Shown piece by piece: positions 62,267 to 64,000 of a stretch of DNA of 64,000 bases. The DNA is taken from NCBI RefSeq assembly GCF_000300195.1, contig NZ_AMQH01000009.1, positions 1 to 64,000 of the forward strand. The letters are read 5' to 3'. The position numbers were made by a program, and so were the translations under genes. Positions within the stretch are counted from its first letter, which is position 1; each line of letters starts with the position of its first letter. Source of the DNA: Clostridium tunisiense TJ (GTDB lineage Bacteria; Bacillota; Clostridia; Clostridiales; Clostridiaceae). Under the pieces are notes generated by a model. It did no database searches. It saw only the letters and a list, made by a program, of their open reading frames with translations, and was not told where the DNA came from.

Positions 62267-62689
62267 TTAATATCTTCCAAATACATTTTTAACCTTTTCA
62301 ATGTCCTGTTCTTCTAGAAAATTGTACGCTACTCTATACTCCCTAATACCTACCCTGAACTTAATACCTTTCATTGTAAAACGTACATCACTTATATCAT
62401 TAAACTTGAACATTTTTCCCTTAGTTGAAAAATTATTGTTAAGCTCAAATCTATCTTTATGTATAATAAGATAATTTATGTCCTCTATAATTCTTACTTT
62501 TTTAATCATTGTATATGACATAAATAAAGCTACTATAGATAAAACCGCAAACAATCTTCCATAAAAAATGCTGCCTCTTACAAATAATCCAATGGCTGTT
62601 ATTATAATAGATATGGTCATAAGTAAGCTTATAGCCAGTTGTCTTCTAGTGTATTTTTTAGTTAATGTATTAAACTTGAATTCTTTCAT
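62267..62689 (-). CDS. Small membrane protein with PH-like domain
   Basis: About 140 residues. Two adjacent spans (LAISLLMTISIIITAIGLFV and FYGRLFAVLSIVALFMSYTM) are followed by a C-terminal part of about 75 residues resembling a bacterial PH domain (YLIIHKDRFELNNNFSTKGK, FKFNDISDVRFTMKGIKFRV). The ATG is about 13 bases behind AGGAGGAAT, a long spacing. No partner is evident and the function is unknown. The N-terminus is uncertain by up to 12 residues. Confidence 0.7.
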   Translation of the reverse strand: MKEFKFNTLTKKYTRRQLAISLLMTISIIITAIGLFVRGSIFYGRLFAVLSIVALFMSYTMIKKVRIIEDINYLIIHKDRFELNNNFSTKGKMFKFNDISDVRFTMKGIKFRVGIREYRVAYNFLEEQDIEKVKNVFGRY

Positions 62690-62888
62690 ATTAAGATTTA
62701 TTCCTCCTGCAAAATTTGCTCTCAATAATGGCTATTATAACAGAAAATTTAACTTCTTGTATAGAATATTATGTTTAATGGTTAAATAAAATTTTAAATG
62801 CTTAATAAGTTTATTGAATTCATAGATTTTCAGTGGAAAATTAACTTATAGTTAAAAAGTCTAGTAGAACTTACCTTCCATAATATAG

Positions 62889-63266
62889 TTAAATCTTATC
62901 ATAGGATAAAGGATAGTTAGTATCTACAAATAACATATCCACAGAATACTCCTTAAGTAAAACTTTAATGTGCCACTTGCCATAATCTATTTCAAAGTTA
63001 CTCATAGTTGAATGAGCACCCTCATCACTTAAAAAGTGAACTGTTCCTATATTATTACTTTCTTCCTTAGAAATTCTTATCATTAAGCTATTAACATTGC
63101 TATACTGTATTCTAGAAGCTATAACCTGTGGCATGTTATCCACACAAAGATTTACTGTTCTATTTTCTATAGGGATGATTAAATCTAAATCTTCTTCCCT
63201 ATCCTTAAATATCTTCACCGGAAAATCACTGATTAAATTTAAATTATACTTATTAAACTCCTTCAT
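62889..63266 (-). CDS. Hypothetical protein, 125 residues
   Basis: I do not recognise the family. The start MKEFNKYNLNLISDFPVKIF and later LIIPIENRTVNLCVDNMP and GKWHIKVLLKEYSVDMLFVD indicate a soluble mixed alpha/beta protein with one cysteine and no signal. The ATG follows GAGGTGAAGTT, which supports translation. It is a single gene divergent from the secreted protein at the window edge. Confidence 0.7.
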   Translation of the reverse strand: MKEFNKYNLNLISDFPVKIFKDREEDLDLIIPIENRTVNLCVDNMPQVIASRIQYSNVNSLMIRISKEESNNIGTVHFLSDEGAHSTMSNFEIDYGKWHIKVLLKEYSVDMLFVDTNYPLSYDKI

Positions 63267-63442
63267 AACTTCACCTCAAAATTTATATTTATTAATATAA
63301 CCTTTATTATTAAAATATATCATAAATTATATAATAAGATACATATATTTCCAAGCTATAATTTATTTGATATTAATGAATAAAGATATTTTGTTTTTGA
63401 AAATACTATACTAGTACTACGAAGTAAAAGGAGTGAAAGACA

Positions 63443-64000
63443 ATGAAAAAATTTATCCTAAATTTATCACTAACTTTGTTTTTTCTGATATCATTAATAC
63501 CGTCACTTCCTGCTTATGCTAGTGAATACTTCCACCCAATAAATGATTTAAATTGCAGAAAAGTAACTAACTTTAAGTTAGCTAATTATAAACTGTGGGA
63601 TGATCATGTTACTTGGACAAGAAATTATATTATTAGTGATTTATCTAATTTAGAAAGCAAGGATGAAACTTTGCAGCGACTATTACAAAATCAAGACGCT
63701 ATTGGTAATTCCTTTGGAGCCTTTTATGGGAGTGATAACGGGAAAAAGTTATCCCAACTTTTTAGAGAACACATTTCCTTAGCTGGGCAAGTTGTTGACG
63801 CAGCTAAGGCTGGAAATACATCAGATTTAGAAAAATATAATTCCTTATGGTTTAAAAATGCTGATGATATTGCAGAACTTTTAGTTAGCCTAAACCCCAA
63901 TTATTCAAAAAATACAATAAAAGAAATGCTTCATAAGCATCTACAGTTAGTGACCGTTCAAGCTATAGCAGAACTAAACAAGGATTGGAAAAAGTCTATA
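63443..64000 (+). CDS. Secreted helical protein, cut by the window end
   Basis: The frame stays open for 186 codons to the last base, so the C-terminus is missing. A Sec signal peptide (MKKFILNLSLTLFFLISLIP, cleavage probably after AYA) precedes a helical domain with LWDDHVTWTRNYIISDLSNL, LLQNQDAIGNSFGAFYGSDN, FREHISLAGQVVDAAKAGN and MLHKHLQLVTVQAIAELNKD. The pattern LW-DHV-WTR ... QN--IG--F---YG ... L--HI occurs in a family of uncharacterised secreted bacterial proteins, sometimes fused to other domains; I know of no function. The ATG follows AAAGGAGTGAAAGACA. Confidence 0.78.
   Translation, partial: MKKFILNLSLTLFFLISLIPSLPAYASEYFHPINDLNCRKVTNFKLANYKLWDDHVTWTRNYIISDLSNLESKDETLQRLLQNQDAIGNSFGAFYGSDNGKKLSQLFREHISLAGQVVDAAKAGNTSDLEKYNSLWFKNADDIAELLVSLNPNYSKNTIKEMLHKHLQLVTVQAIAELNKDWKKSI

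Overview
The window looks like a chromosomal segment of an anaerobic, spore-forming, low-G+C Firmicute, most likely Clostridium sensu stricto. Supporting points are the AT-rich sequence, strong GGAGG-type ribosome binding sites, the sporulation genes (yabP, yabQ, spoVT, spoVB, spoVG), Bacillus-type purR, a clostripain-family peptidase and the gene order itself. No rRNA, CRISPR array, transposase or phage gene is visible.

Positions 1-21,067 are a conserved core read almost entirely on the minus strand. In transcription order it holds purR, spoVG, glmU, prs, a two-component system with an HtrA-type protease, pth, mfd, prsA, spoVT, a SpoVB/MurJ-like flippase, yabN/mazG, hup, rqcP, yabP, yabQ, divIC, an S1-domain gene and tRNA-Leu(UAA). 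These genes serve nucleotide and wall-precursor supply, transcription-coupled repair, ribosome rescue, division and spore formation. A second core-like block (59,810-64,000) starts with murC on the plus strand and continues with phzF, two small membrane or unknown genes and the start of a secreted protein cut by the window edge.

The 38 kb between purR and murC looks like accessory or flexible content. It holds an oppABCDF peptide importer, an MFS exporter behind an unusually elaborate leader, a methyltransferase, a diguanylate cyclase, a YciI-like gene under a LexA-type operator, an EamA transporter, several small or unknown proteins and a selenium/sulfur carrier cluster (yedE-yedF-DUF3343 divergent from a cysteine desulfurase). 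Further along are a GntR-controlled ABC exporter, half of a second MFS gene, a legume-lectin-like protein without signal peptide, a Crp-like regulator facing two small DMT transporters, a run of leaderless proteins (unknown, very cysteine-rich, clostripain-like), a multi-PAS histidine kinase, a phosphoesterase and a small sigma factor.

Most interesting signals: (1) the MFS leader at 28,870-29,231, with a promoter carrying a palindrome, a 26-codon ORF, a terminator whose 5' arm can pair with the end of that ORF, and a second terminator; this architecture fits ribosome-mediated attenuation of a drug exporter; (2) a perfect LexA-type box filling the spacer of a consensus promoter for a YciI-like gene; (3) small ORFs with good ribosome binding sites next to structured RNA (58,539-58,862 and 50,342-50,512); (4) the leaderless lectin, cysteine-rich and clostripain-like genes; (5) a 39-bp intergenic repeat present three times.
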